Shown here: positions 20,056 to 32,013 of the stretch, in pieces
Layout: the number at the start of each line of letters is the position of its first letter
Position numbering within the stretch: the stretch's first letter is position 1
Assembly: GCF_003818135.1 (NCBI RefSeq)
Contig: NZ_RPOH01000036.1
Coordinates: forward strand, 47,937-111,936
Length of the DNA stretch: 64,000 bases
Reading direction: 5' to 3'
DNA from: Buttiauxella warmboldiae
GTDB lineage: Bacteria; Pseudomonadota; Gammaproteobacteria; Enterobacterales; Enterobacteriaceae
Position numbers and translations under genes: made by a program
Notes under the pieces: generated by a model
The model's database searches: none
Told to the model about the DNA's origin: nothing
The model's input: the letters and a program-made list of their open reading frames with translations, nothing else

Positions 20056-21051
20056 ATGTCATTAAGCCCGATTCAGGCTGAAGCTTTTGCCAACATGCCG
20101 CTGGCGTTTCTACGCCAGGAATATCCCAATCATATTATGCATTTGCTCAATAGTGATGGCGATGTGTTGCCGCCCCGGGAATTACACCCGATTTTTTATG
20201 GCTGTTTTGACTGGCATTCGGCGGTACACGGTTACTGGCTGCTGCTACGTTGCCTGCGCCGTTACCCGGATCTCCCTTCCCGCCACGCCATCATTAATCT
20301 GTTTGATGAACATTTTACCGAAGCCAATGTAGCCCGCGAACTGGCCTATTTTACCGCCCCATTCCGTTCTTCTTTTGAACGCCCTTATGGATATGGCTGG
20401 CTGCTGGCGCTGGCACAAGAGCTGGCGGAATCCACGGTGCCGCAGGCAAAAGGTTGGGCCACGCTGCTGGAGCCACTGACCCAGGATATTCGCGCGCGTC
20501 TGATAGGTTACCTGGAAAAGTTAACCTATCCGATTCGTGTCGGTACACATTACAACACCGCTTTTGCTCTGGTTTTAGGGCTGGATTACGCCCGGTCGCG
20601 CCAGGATACGGAACTTGAGACGGCAATTGTTAATGGCGCTAAGCGCTTCTATCAGCACGACGTGAATTACCCGGCTCATTATGAACCCGGCGGTGATGAG
20701 TACGTTTCAGGCGCGCTGTGCGAAGCGCTACTGATGAGCCAGGTGAGCACTGATTTTGCCGGCTGGTTTGACCGCTTCCTGCCGGAACTGGCGGGTATCA
20801 ATGCGCTGATGCACCCGGCGATTGTCAGCGACCGCACCGACCCTAAAATTGCGCATCTCGATGGGCTTAATCTCAGCCGCACATGGTGTTTCAAGCGTAT
20901 TGCCGCCGCATTACCTGCTGAACACCCCGCCCAACAAGCGTTGCTACAAGCGATAACCCGCCACCTGGAAGCCAGTATTGATCACGTAGTCGGCAGCCAT
21001 TACAGCGGTGGACACTGGTTAGCCAGTTTTGCCATGCTGGCGCTGGAATAG
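20056..21051 (+). CDS. DUF2891 domain-containing protein
   Basis: 331 residues from the ATG at 20056, which has AAGGAG at ideal distance; an upstream in-frame start lacks one. The protein is soluble, lacks a signal peptide and shows the DUF2891 pattern with repeated His- and Trp-rich helices (HPIFYGCFDWHSAVHGYW, GTHYNTAFALVLGLDYAR, HYEPGGDEYVSGALCEALLM, VGSHYSGGHWLASFAMLAL). The layout suggests an alpha/alpha toroid. Being always co-encoded with DUF969/DUF979 points to an enzyme acting on the transported compound, but no function is established. Confidence 0.87.
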   Translation: MSLSPIQAEAFANMPLAFLRQEYPNHIMHLLNSDGDVLPPRELHPIFYGCFDWHSAVHGYWLLLRCLRRYPDLPSRHAIINLFDEHFTEANVARELAYFTAPFRSSFERPYGYGWLLALAQELAESTVPQAKGWATLLEPLTQDIRARLIGYLEKLTYPIRVGTHYNTAFALVLGLDYARSRQDTELETAIVNGAKRFYQHDVNYPAHYEPGGDEYVSGALCEALLMSQVSTDFAGWFDRFLPELAGINALMHPAIVSDRTDPKIAHLDGLNLSRTWCFKRIAAALPAEHPAQQALLQAITRHLEASIDHVVGSHYSGGHWLASFAMLALE

Positions 21052-21077
21052 TTTCCCCGAACCTTCATCTGTAATAC

Positions 21078-21105
21078 TTTCCCCGCACACTCAAGTACGG
21101 GGAAA
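21078..21105 (+). terminator. Hairpin after the DUF969-DUF979-DUF2891 operon
   Basis: TTTCCCCG and CGGGGAAA form a perfect 8-base stem over a 12-base loop, 26 bases after the operon. There is no T tract downstream, so intrinsic termination is uncertain; it may only stabilise the transcript end. Confidence 0.4.
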
Positions 21106-21301
21106 CTGCTCTCCGGTGCAGTAACCCATCACCTCTGATTTCTCAAATTCATTCACCCGATAAATTTTATGCCGATCACAATTCAGGCAATTTCTCTTTG
21201 CGCACGCTTTTGCGTTTCTATAAAAGAAACACAGAAAGATAATAAAACCCCACTCTGTTGCCAAAACAGGCCGTGAGAACAAAAACAAAGAGAACATTGA
21301 T

Positions 21302-22639
21302 ATGGCAGAACAACCGCTTTCAACAGCAAAGATAAAAAATACCGGGCGTGTCCGATTTCTGGTACTCGGACTGGTTTTCATCAATATCATTATTAACTAC
21401 ATGGACCGCACTAACCTCTCGGTTGCCGCCACGCAAATGGCCGGAGACTTGCAGTTCACACCGTTGCAAATGGGGCTGATTTTCTCCGCCTTCGGCTGGA
21501 TTTACGCCGCGCTCCAGATTCCCGGCGGCTTTGTTATCGACCGCTTCGGCTCGCGCATTGTTTACGGCGTCGGGCTGTTTGTCTGGTCACTGATTACCGC
21601 GCTCCATGCCGTTGCCAACAGCTTTGGCAGTCTGGTCGGTTTACGTCTTGGCGTCGGCGCTTTCGAAGCCCCGGTTATGCCTTCCAATAACCGCGTCATT
21701 TCCAGCTGGTTCCCGGAAAACGAACGCGCCAGCGCCATCGGTATTTACTCTTCCGCGCAGTTTGTTGGCCTTGCCTGCATGACGCCGCTACTGTTCCATG
21801 TGCAGGACCTGTATGGCTGGCGCGGATTGTTTTTGATTACCGGTATCGTCGGCATGGCGTGGGCAGTGGTGTGGTATTGCCTGTACCGTGAACCACTGGA
21901 ACACAAAGGCGTCTCACCGGCCGAACTGGATCATATTCGCCAGGGCGGCGCGATTCTGGAAAGCCGTCAGGAAGCCGCGAAACGCAAGTTCGCATGGAGC
22001 GATCTGGCGTTGATGTTCAGCAGTCGTAAACTGATTGGTATTTACTTCGGTCAGTTCACCATCTCTGCCACCTTCTGGTTCTTCCTGACCTGGTTCCCAA
22101 CGTATCTGGTGCAATATCGCCATATGGATTTTATTAAGTCCGGCTATATCGCATCCGTACCTTATCTGGCGGCATTCTTCGGCGTTTTGCTGGCGGGATT
22201 TGTGTCAGACCGTTTAATCAAACGCGGCGTCAGTGCAAGTTTTGCCCGTAAAGCCCCGGTGATCCTTGGCATGTCGTTAACATTATTTATTCTCGGCGCC
22301 AACTACACCGATAACCCAGCGCTAATCATACTTTTCATGTCGATTGCCTTCTTCGGTAACGGCCTTGCCACCATCACCTGGGTCTTTGTGACCGCCCTCG
22401 CGCCACGCCATCTTATCGGTCTGGCAGGCGGCGTTTTCAACTTTACCGGCGCGTTGTCTTCCATCGTGGTGCCGATAGCGATTGGCGCCTTGATAGACGG
22501 GCATAACTTTGCCCCTGCGCTGGCATTCATCGCCATTCTGGCGGGGCTTGGGATTTGCTCTTACCTGTTTGTGGTTGGGCGTATCGATCTGGACTCGCCG
22601 CCAGAGGTTAAACCGCAGGGGTCACGAGTTGCGCGGTAA
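21302..22639 (+). CDS. MFS transporter, anion:cation symporter type
   Basis: 445 residues with twelve predicted membrane segments. NYMDRTNLSVAA in the first helix and DRFGSRIVYGVG in the loop between helices 2 and 3 are typical of the ACS family (glucarate, phthalate, hexuronate transporters). The substrate is likely an organic acid, but not readable from sequence. It lies just upstream of, and converges with, an IclR-type regulator whose 3' end it overlaps by 32 bases. The FAD-dependent oxidoreductase beyond the regulator may act on the imported compound. Confidence 0.87.
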   Translation: MAEQPLSTAKIKNTGRVRFLVLGLVFINIIINYMDRTNLSVAATQMAGDLQFTPLQMGLIFSAFGWIYAALQIPGGFVIDRFGSRIVYGVGLFVWSLITALHAVANSFGSLVGLRLGVGAFEAPVMPSNNRVISSWFPENERASAIGIYSSAQFVGLACMTPLLFHVQDLYGWRGLFLITGIVGMAWAVVWYCLYREPLEHKGVSPAELDHIRQGGAILESRQEAAKRKFAWSDLALMFSSRKLIGIYFGQFTISATFWFFLTWFPTYLVQYRHMDFIKSGYIASVPYLAAFFGVLLAGFVSDRLIKRGVSASFARKAPVILGMSLTLFILGANYTDNPALIILFMSIAFFGNGLATITWVFVTALAPRHLIGLAGGVFNFTGALSSIVVPIAIGALIDGHNFAPALAFIAILAGLGICSYLFVVGRIDLDSPPEVKPQGSRVAR

Positions 22640-23303
22640 GCTGATTGAGTTGAGCCAGGCGCGGAACAATTTGTTCTTCATCGACGTTCCACATTCCGGC
22701 AAACGCGATAGCGGCGTTATGGGCGCCAAGAGGCTGGGCCATCGAAAGCTCGCCATCTTCGTGCCGCCAGACAACGTGGCCAGATTCACGTTGCTGGGCA
22801 AGTTTGGGAGCCATCTGCTGCCAGTGTTCAGGCGAGAAGCGCGGCTGCAATGCCTCGTCTGTTTCACCGGCAAGCAGCGCCATCCCGATAACCGACTGCC
22901 ACGCCGGAAGCGTATGGAAACCGGCCAGCGCCTGGCTCATCTGGCTACCCGGTTCGGAGTGATAGATATAGATAACCTGGTCTTCCCACAGCACGCCGAG
23001 TGCCACCACGATGTCTTTTGGCGCGTGGCGCTCGAGCAAAGGCAAGGCCTGGGAGAACAATGCCGAACCACGAATCGCCTGCGCCGCCAGAGCGTGGATG
23101 CCAGGGCCTGGCAAATAGCGGCGCTGTTCATCCTGCTGGGTCAGGCCAATCGCCGCCATGGTCATCAACAGGCGATTCACGCGGGTGGCATTAATCCCCA
23201 TCAGACGCGCCAGTTCCCGGCAACCAATCGCCCGGCCACTGGTCACCAGATACTGCAAGCAACGGATACCGTCGATAAGACTTTGATTCGGTTGTGATGA
23301 CAT
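22608..23303 (-). CDS. IclR family transcriptional regulator
   Basis: 231 residues from the ATG at 23303 (GAAG 8 bases upstream); an alternative TTG start lies 12 bases earlier. The N-terminal winged helix covers about 5-70 (SGRAIGCRELARLMGINATR as helix-turn-helix) and the ligand-binding domain follows, with FHTLPAWQSVIGMALLAG typical of the IclR C-terminal domain. It is divergent from the FAD oxidoreductase gene over 63 bases containing an imperfect palindrome, and overlaps the tail of the MFS gene. It probably controls both neighbours. Confidence 0.88.
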   Translation of the reverse strand: MSSQPNQSLIDGIRCLQYLVTSGRAIGCRELARLMGINATRVNRLLMTMAAIGLTQQDEQRRYLPGPGIHALAAQAIRGSALFSQALPLLERHAPKDIVVALGVLWEDQVIYIYHSEPGSQMSQALAGFHTLPAWQSVIGMALLAGETDEALQPRFSPEHWQQMAPKLAQQRESGHVVWRHEDGELSMAQPLGAHNAAIAFAGMWNVDEEQIVPRLAQLNQLTAQLVTPAV

Positions 23304-23309
23304 AGCGCG

Positions 23310-23326
23310 CTTCAAATTAATTTAAG
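23310..23326. promoter_or_regulatory. Imperfect palindrome, candidate IclR operator
   Basis: CTTCAAATTAATTTAAG is a 17-base near-palindrome centred on AAATTAATTT, located between the iclR-type start and the oxidoreductase start, overlapping the likely promoter. The protein-site assignment is inferred from position. Confidence 0.4.
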
Positions 23327-23366
23327 AGCCACGATTTTATCGTCAGTTTTACAGGAAACAAACTTT

Positions 23367-25625
23367 ATGCAAATTTTTCAGCAAACCCACTCCAGGGAAT
23401 TTCCTTCTCAACAATTAAAAACAGACCTGCTGGTCGCCGGCGGCGGTCTTGCCGGGCTATGTGCGGCCCTTGCCGCCGCACGTGATGGCTTGCAGGTGGT
23501 GTTGGTACAGGACCGTCCGGTTCTGGGTGGCAATGCCTCAAGCGAAATCCGGCTGTGGGCCAACGGCGCCACCTCGCATATGGGCAACAATAACCGCTGG
23601 TCGCGCGAAGGCGGCATCATGGGCGAAATCATGGAAGAGAACGTTTACCGGAATAAAGAAGGAAACCCGGTAATGTTCGACCTGCTGTTGTTAGATATGG
23701 CCCGTAGCGAACCCAACCTGACGCTGCTGCTCAATACGGCTTTATTCGAAGTGGAAACCGCAGGGAAACGTATTACCCATGCCAAAGGCTTCAACGCGAT
23801 TAACGAAACCTTTTATAATATTGCCGCCACACAATTTTGCGATGCGACGGGCGATGGCGTACTCGGCCATCTGGCCGGGGCAGAATACCGCGTAGGTGCA
23901 GAAGACCTGGAAGAGTTTGATGAAAAAATGGCGCCGGGTGATAATTTCGGCCACAAACTTGGGCACTCAATCTATTTCTACACCAGGAAAAGCAGCGCCC
24001 CGGTTAACTTCATCCCGCCCTCTTTCGCGCTGAAAGACATCGAAGAAATTCCCCGCTACACACGCCTCACCTCCACGCTTAACGGCTGTGATTTGTGGTG
24101 GCTGGAATGGGGAGGCCGCCTTGATACCATTCATGACAGCGAAGAAATTAAGTGGGAACTGTGGAAAATCGTCTGGGGCGTGTGGGATTACATTAAAAAC
24201 TCAGGACAATTCCCTGATGCTGAAAACATGACTATCGAATGGGTCGGTTCAATCCCCGGTAAACGCGAAAGCCGCCGATTTGTTGGCGACCATATGCTCT
24301 GCCAAAAAGATATTATTGAGCAGCGCGACCATTACGACGCGGTGGCCTACGGCGGCTGGTCAATCGATCTGCATCCCGCAGACGGCGTTTATAGCAAACA
24401 CGACGGCTGCCGCCAATTCCATAGCAAAGGCACTTACACCATTCCTTACCGTAGTCTCTATAGCCGCTCGCTGGAGAACTTGTTCCTGACAGGACGCCTT
24501 ATTTCCGCCTCGCATGTGGCTTTTGGCAGCGCCCGCGTGATGTGTACCTGTGGACTATTAGGGGAAGTGGTTGGCCGGGCAGCAGCCTTATGCCACCAGC
24601 AGCGAATCAATGCCCCACAGCTGGCAGAACAAAACCGCATCGGCTCCCTGCAACAGCATTTGCAACAAACTGGTTGTTACATTCCTCGCCAGTGGTTGAA
24701 TGACCCGACTAACGGCGCAATGGTAACCGCCAGCAGCGAATGGCAATTAACTCAATTACCCACAAACGGTGTCTGGAATGGGTTAAATGAACGCATGGCG
24801 TTACTCCTGCCGCTCAAAGCAGGTGAAACATTGCCAGAATTGAATTTCACCTTGCGTGCCGATTCATTACAGCAGCTTAAAATTAGCCTGTCAGGCAGTG
24901 AACGTGCGGGTAATTTCACGCCGGATATGCCTCTGGATGAACGCGAAATATCGGTATTCGAGGCGGGTGAATATTGCGTGAAGTTCCAGTACCAAAGTAC
25001 GCGTGATGAATATGTTTTTATCGCGTTTGAAAGCAATGAGCACATTGAAATCGCACTAACCGACGTACAGCTACCCGGTATTATGACTGTGTTTAACAGC
25101 CTGAACGCCAGGGTTGCGAAGCATACGCGCCAGCTCGCTGACGGTGATTATGGCGTGGATGAGTTCGATTTCTGGCTTCCGCGTCGCCAGCCTAATCAAA
25201 TACTCCCGGCCCTGCGCCTCGCATCGCCACTGCGCTGTTACGCCGCAGAAAACCTGCTCAACGGACGCTTGCGCCCGGAGCAACACGCCAATGCATGGGT
25301 GCCTGCCGCAACCGATAGCTTACCAACCGTGACCTGGCGTTGGGAAAAGCCGCAGACGGTATATGCGCTAACTCTGGTGTTTGATAACGATTTCGATAAT
25401 GCCATGGAAACCGTACAGATGGGCCATGCCCTGGCGGTAATGCCACATTGTGTAACCCACTACCGCCTGTGGGCCGACGATACCCTGCTGACGGAAGTCA
25501 CCAACAACCGTCATTCGGTATGTGAACACCGTTGGCCTCAGCCCATCAGCGCCCAACGGCTCAAGCTGGAAATCTTGAACACAGCGGGCAGCATCGCCGC
25601 CCTTTACTCGCTGAGCGTCCGCTAA
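23367..25625 (+). CDS. FAD-dependent oxidoreductase
   Basis: 752 residues. The N-terminal dinucleotide-binding motif is LLVAGGGLAGLCAALAAARD (about 21-40), followed by GGNASSEIRLWANGA, a pattern of the FAD-dependent oxidoreductase family PF12831. The FAD-domain closes near SASHVAFGSARVMCTCGLLG (about 380-400). The remaining 330 residues are beta-rich, with a carbohydrate-binding-like C-terminal part. Such proteins occur in sugar or sugar-acid degradation loci; the substrate here is unknown. No signal peptide is seen. It has no upstream gene in its direction and ends in a terminator. Confidence 0.85.
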   Translation: MQIFQQTHSREFPSQQLKTDLLVAGGGLAGLCAALAAARDGLQVVLVQDRPVLGGNASSEIRLWANGATSHMGNNNRWSREGGIMGEIMEENVYRNKEGNPVMFDLLLLDMARSEPNLTLLLNTALFEVETAGKRITHAKGFNAINETFYNIAATQFCDATGDGVLGHLAGAEYRVGAEDLEEFDEKMAPGDNFGHKLGHSIYFYTRKSSAPVNFIPPSFALKDIEEIPRYTRLTSTLNGCDLWWLEWGGRLDTIHDSEEIKWELWKIVWGVWDYIKNSGQFPDAENMTIEWVGSIPGKRESRRFVGDHMLCQKDIIEQRDHYDAVAYGGWSIDLHPADGVYSKHDGCRQFHSKGTYTIPYRSLYSRSLENLFLTGRLISASHVAFGSARVMCTCGLLGEVVGRAAALCHQQRINAPQLAEQNRIGSLQQHLQQTGCYIPRQWLNDPTNGAMVTASSEWQLTQLPTNGVWNGLNERMALLLPLKAGETLPELNFTLRADSLQQLKISLSGSERAGNFTPDMPLDEREISVFEAGEYCVKFQYQSTRDEYVFIAFESNEHIEIALTDVQLPGIMTVFNSLNARVAKHTRQLADGDYGVDEFDFWLPRRQPNQILPALRLASPLRCYAAENLLNGRLRPEQHANAWVPAATDSLPTVTWRWEKPQTVYALTLVFDNDFDNAMETVQMGHALAVMPHCVTHYRLWADDTLLTEVTNNRHSVCEHRWPQPISAQRLKLEILNTAGSIAALYSLSVR

Positions 25626-25662
25626 AAAAAGCCACCGCAGTATCAACCTGCGGTGGCTTTCC
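25625..25662. terminator. Bidirectional terminator between the FAD oxidoreductase and lacY
   Basis: GCCACCGCAG / CTGCGGTGGC arms over a 7-base loop, flanked by seven As on the left and Ts on the right, lie between convergent genes. Confidence 0.88.
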
Positions 25663-25670
25663 TTCAACTA

Positions 25671-26925
25671 CTACGCTTTGCTGACTTCCCGGGGCAAAAA
25701 CTGGCTGCGCGGAGAGTTACGCAACGTAAAGAATGAGATTGCCGTGAAGCAGGCGGTGATCAAACCTAACGTCAGATAGGCCTGCCGAGTCATACATCGA
25801 ACCCGCCCAAACCGAAAGCACCACGCCCGAAAGCTGCTTGGATAAGTTGAAACCAATTAAGAACAGTGTCGCAGACAGACGCGGGTCAAACACTGATGAA
25901 ATATATTTGAACGTACCCACCAGCAAAAATGGCAGTTCAAACATATGCAGCATTTTCAGAAAAATAACTTCAATACTGGTCGTGGCAAATGAGGAGCCGA
26001 TTATTCTTACGGACATAATCACCCCCGCCACCAGCAGGGCATTCTTAGCGCCGATGCGATTAATAATGAAAGGAGCGAAGAACATAATGGTGGCATTCAG
26101 TAATTCGCCCCCGGTAGTGACGTAACCAAATATCTCAGTGCCTTTTTGCGGCGAGGAGAAAAAACCTTTAAAGAAGTTAGCAAACTGCTGGTCAAACACA
26201 TCATAAATACTGGCAACGCCAACCACATATAACAAGAATGCCCAGAAGCGCGGCAGCTTCAACAGTTCCACTACCATATATAGTGAGAATTCTGACTGTT
26301 TGCTGCCACCTGTTTCATCAGGCTCAGGCTCTATTTCAGGTTCGGGTTTCGAGAGCAATAAAAGCACTGCCAGCACCAGCGCGAAGCCGGAAGCAATCCA
26401 GAAGGTAATATTCGGGTTGATACTAAATAAAATACCGGTTAACGAAGCACAGATAGCCCAACCTACACAGCCTGAAACGCGGACCTGACCGTATTCAAAG
26501 CGGTTATTACGGCTCACACGTTCAATATAGGCTTCCACCGCACCGGAGCCGCCGGAAAAGACACAGCCCAGATACATCCCGCCCGCCATCGCGCCAAGAT
26601 AAATATTGAATTGTAATAGCGGTGATAACACGTAAATAAAAAAAGGTGCAAACAGAACCAACAGTACCACGATACACCAGAGTAAATGCTTACGTAATCC
26701 TAACTTATCTGAAATTAAACCAAAGGCAACCTGAAAGACAATGGCGAATAAAGAGATCGAAGAAAACACCATACCGGTTTCGGTTTTAGTTAAGTGGTTT
26801 ACATCTGCCAGCCATACCGGAAAAAAAGGAAAGTAGGCAGACATAATAAAATAGTAGAAAAAGAAGAACAGCATAAAATAGATAAAATTATGTTGTTCCC
26901 GACGACTAAGCGCTGACAGTTTCAT
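25671..26925 (-). pseudogene. lacY: Lactose permease LacY with a 3' frameshift
   Basis: An oligosaccharide:H+ symporter of the LacY type, starting MKLSALSRREQHNFIYFMLF, with the LacY helix-4/5 Glu and Arg regions visible (GAVEAYIERVSR) and GTFKYISSVFDPRLSATLF near helix 10. The main frame ends at 25717 with about 20 foreign residues after SVWAGSMYDSAG. The expected C-terminus continues in another frame (QAYLTLGLITACFTAISFFT ... to a stop at 25671). Comparison with LacY (MYESIGFQGAYL) suggests about 11 bases are missing around 25780-25790. Helix 12 is therefore lost or scrambled. Either a real mutation or a sequencing error. It follows lacZ in the same direction; lacA is absent. Confidence 0.82.
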
Positions 26926-26988
26926 AGGGTATTTCCATTTTTATTATTTATGGGTTGAGCATTGAGGGGAGCTTCTCCCCTCTGCCGT

Positions 26989-30139
<3,151 letters not shown>

Positions 30140-30253
30140 CAGGTAAATTTAGACAGACGATCGTATACCCTGGCAATTAGAGCTTTTATCAATTCCAGGG
30201 GCGATCGCAAAAGCGGTCGATTAATCAGCATTTTTGTCGTTATGATGACATTA

Positions 30254-30272
30254 AATGTTAGCGCTATACATT
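30254..30272. promoter_or_regulatory. Candidate lac operator, lacI-proximal
   Basis: AATGTTAGCGCTATACATT has a TAGCGCTA palindromic core and closely resembles the lacZ-proximal site. It lies 66-84 bases before lacI, so the repressor probably regulates its own gene and could loop between the two sites. Confidence 0.6.
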
Positions 30273-30337
30273 TTATAAACTCCCCCCTTGACGCGACAGG
30301 GTCCGACACGCATTATGCGGCGCAAAAAGAGGTAACA

Positions 30338-31408
30338 ATGAATAATCGACAGGCAACGTTGAACGATGTGGCCCGTAAAGCGGACGTTTCTCAGCAAACG
30401 GTTTCACGGGTGCTGAACAACCCGGATTTGGTATCGTCCCGTACCCGCGAAAAAGTGCTGCACGCGATGACCGTTTTGCACTATGTGCCGAACCGTTCAG
30501 CCCAACTGCTGGCGGGCAAAATCATGCCTGCGATCGGGCTTATTACCTCTTCTCTCACCTACCATGCCCCGTCGCAAATTGCCGCAGCTATCAAAAGCCA
30601 CGCCGAAGAGCAGCAGTTGCAGGTTTCTGTTGCCATGCCAAAAGACGCAGAGTACGAAGCATTGCAGGCAATACTTAACGAATTTCGCGCGCAAAACATT
30701 CGCGGTGTGATTGCAAACTTGCCGCTTGAGAGCTCGCTTGCTGAGAGGCTGGCGCGAGAAAATGACGATCAGGCCTGCCTGTTTCTGGATGTTCCGCCAG
30801 AAACCGACGTATCTTGTGTGCGCTTCGATCACCAGGAGGGTTCTGGCGCCTGCGTAAAGCATTTGTGGGAGCTGGGGCACAGACAATTTGGCTTGTTAGC
30901 GGGCCCGGCAGCATCTATTTCTGCCCGCCTGCGCCTCGGTTGCTGGCGCGAGTCGCTTCATCAGTTTGGCGTAATAAATGCCGTCACCGCATGGGGTGAC
31001 TGGAGCGCCAGTAGCGGCTGGGCAAAAACCTTTGAGCTGATCCATGCCAACCCTCGAATCAGCGCCATTATCGTGGCAAATGACCAGATGGCATTAGGCG
31101 TATTGAGTGCGCTGGCTCAACTTAAACGCACGGGGGCAAGCGCGATTTCAGTCACCGGCTATGACGATACCGCCGACAGCCTCTTTTTCCAGCCTGCATT
31201 AACAACTGTCGCACAGGATTTTGATTTGCTCGGCAAACGAGCGGTAGAAATCGTCACTTCGCTGATGGCGCAATCGCCTTCACCACGCAAGGTATTGCAG
31301 TTGCTTGCTACCCGTCTCGTTATTCGCGAATCGACTTATCCCTATCCGCAACGTGATATGCCGAACGATATTGTGACCCAGCTGAAAACGTTAATTAATC
31401 AGCTCTAA
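30338..31408 (+). CDS. lacI: Lac repressor (LacI)
   Basis: 356 residues from the ATG at 30338, with AGAGG five bases upstream; the reading frame stays open to 30095 but that part has no LacI similarity. The helix-turn-helix is LNDVARKADVSQQTVSRVLN, the hinge LHYVPNRSAQLLAGK, and the periplasmic-binding-like core runs to about 330 with FDHQEGSGACVKHLWELGHR and VANDQMALGVLSAL. A C-terminal tail (VTQLKTLINQL) is compatible with the leucine-heptad tetramerisation helix of E. coli LacI. Divergent from lacZY, unlike E. coli where lacI reads in the same direction. Confidence 0.92.
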   Translation: MNNRQATLNDVARKADVSQQTVSRVLNNPDLVSSRTREKVLHAMTVLHYVPNRSAQLLAGKIMPAIGLITSSLTYHAPSQIAAAIKSHAEEQQLQVSVAMPKDAEYEALQAILNEFRAQNIRGVIANLPLESSLAERLARENDDQACLFLDVPPETDVSCVRFDHQEGSGACVKHLWELGHRQFGLLAGPAASISARLRLGCWRESLHQFGVINAVTAWGDWSASSGWAKTFELIHANPRISAIIVANDQMALGVLSALAQLKRTGASAISVTGYDDTADSLFFQPALTTVAQDFDLLGKRAVEIVTSLMAQSPSPRKVLQLLATRLVIRESTYPYPQRDMPNDIVTQLKTLINQL

Positions 31409-31791
31409 ATGGGCATTCCACTGGCGGATTTAATGTTGCTAAACGCCGGTAATAATTAAAACCTTTATTGATTAGTACTGTTTAATCAATCACCCAGGTT
31501 CTATTTATCGACAGCCATGGGAAAAATCATAAATAATTAATGTATAAAAATGGACATTGCTCGCCAGGAGTATGAGACCTCAAATTGATAAACAAAACTC
31601 CGATAACCATGAGTGACGTGGAGAGATGCTAACCGAGGCATAACGCCAGATAGCTCAGCTGGATGTAAGCGTAGTTAAGGTTAATAATTGATATTGCTAT
31701 GCGTAATCAGTCTATTTTTAGCATCATCCCAGGCAGCGACAAAATAAACCAGTAAACAGGAGCGAGATCATTATTCTGTTAGCGTTTATCG
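31409..31791. other. Intergenic region after lacI with a hairpin and a tRNA-like fragment
   Basis: No credible gene is present. ATTGATTA and TAATCAAT (31467-31490) form an 8-base hairpin that may end lacI transcription, though no T tract follows. At 31645-31662 GCCAGATAGCTCAGCTGG resembles the acceptor-start and D-arm of a tRNA, but the rest of a tRNA does not follow. Confidence 0.45.
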
Positions 31792-31820
31792 TTGACGCAG
31801 AAATTGACGAACCCTATAAT
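31792..31820 (+). promoter_or_regulatory. Strong sigma-70 promoter upstream of the diguanylate cyclase gene
   Basis: TTGACG, a 17-base spacer and TATAAT form a near-consensus promoter followed by a GC-rich discriminator (TGCGCAC). The transcript would have a leader of about 185 bases before 32014, including a perfect hairpin GCGCATAA-ATTT-TTATGCGC at 31849-31868. No other gene follows before the GGDEF gene. Confidence 0.65.
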
Positions 31821-31848
31821 TGCGCACTCAAATGAAAACACTCTCTCG

Positions 31849-31868
31849 GCGCATAAATTTTTATGCGC
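31849..31868 (+). other. Leader hairpin
   Basis: A perfect 8-base stem with a 4-base loop, about 22 bases downstream of the expected start of transcription. It could stabilise the transcript 5' end or be part of a small RNA; no T run follows it, so it is not a classical terminator. Confidence 0.4.
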
Positions 31869-32013
31869 ATCGTAAATATACATTACGCTAACAACATGTA
31901 GGCAATGCGCTACAAGTATCAACATATGAATAACTATAAAAACCAAAAATCATATTATCCCAATTACCTCCTGAGCCATTTTTAATCGCTTAAAAAAGAG
32001 TATTCATAGAAAA

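Noticed and set aside
30233..30255. CRP site for lacZ in the lac divergon (TGTCG-N6-TGACA)
   Set aside because: Both half-sites deviate from TGTGA/TCACA and the site is more than 135 bases from lacZ; too weak to list.
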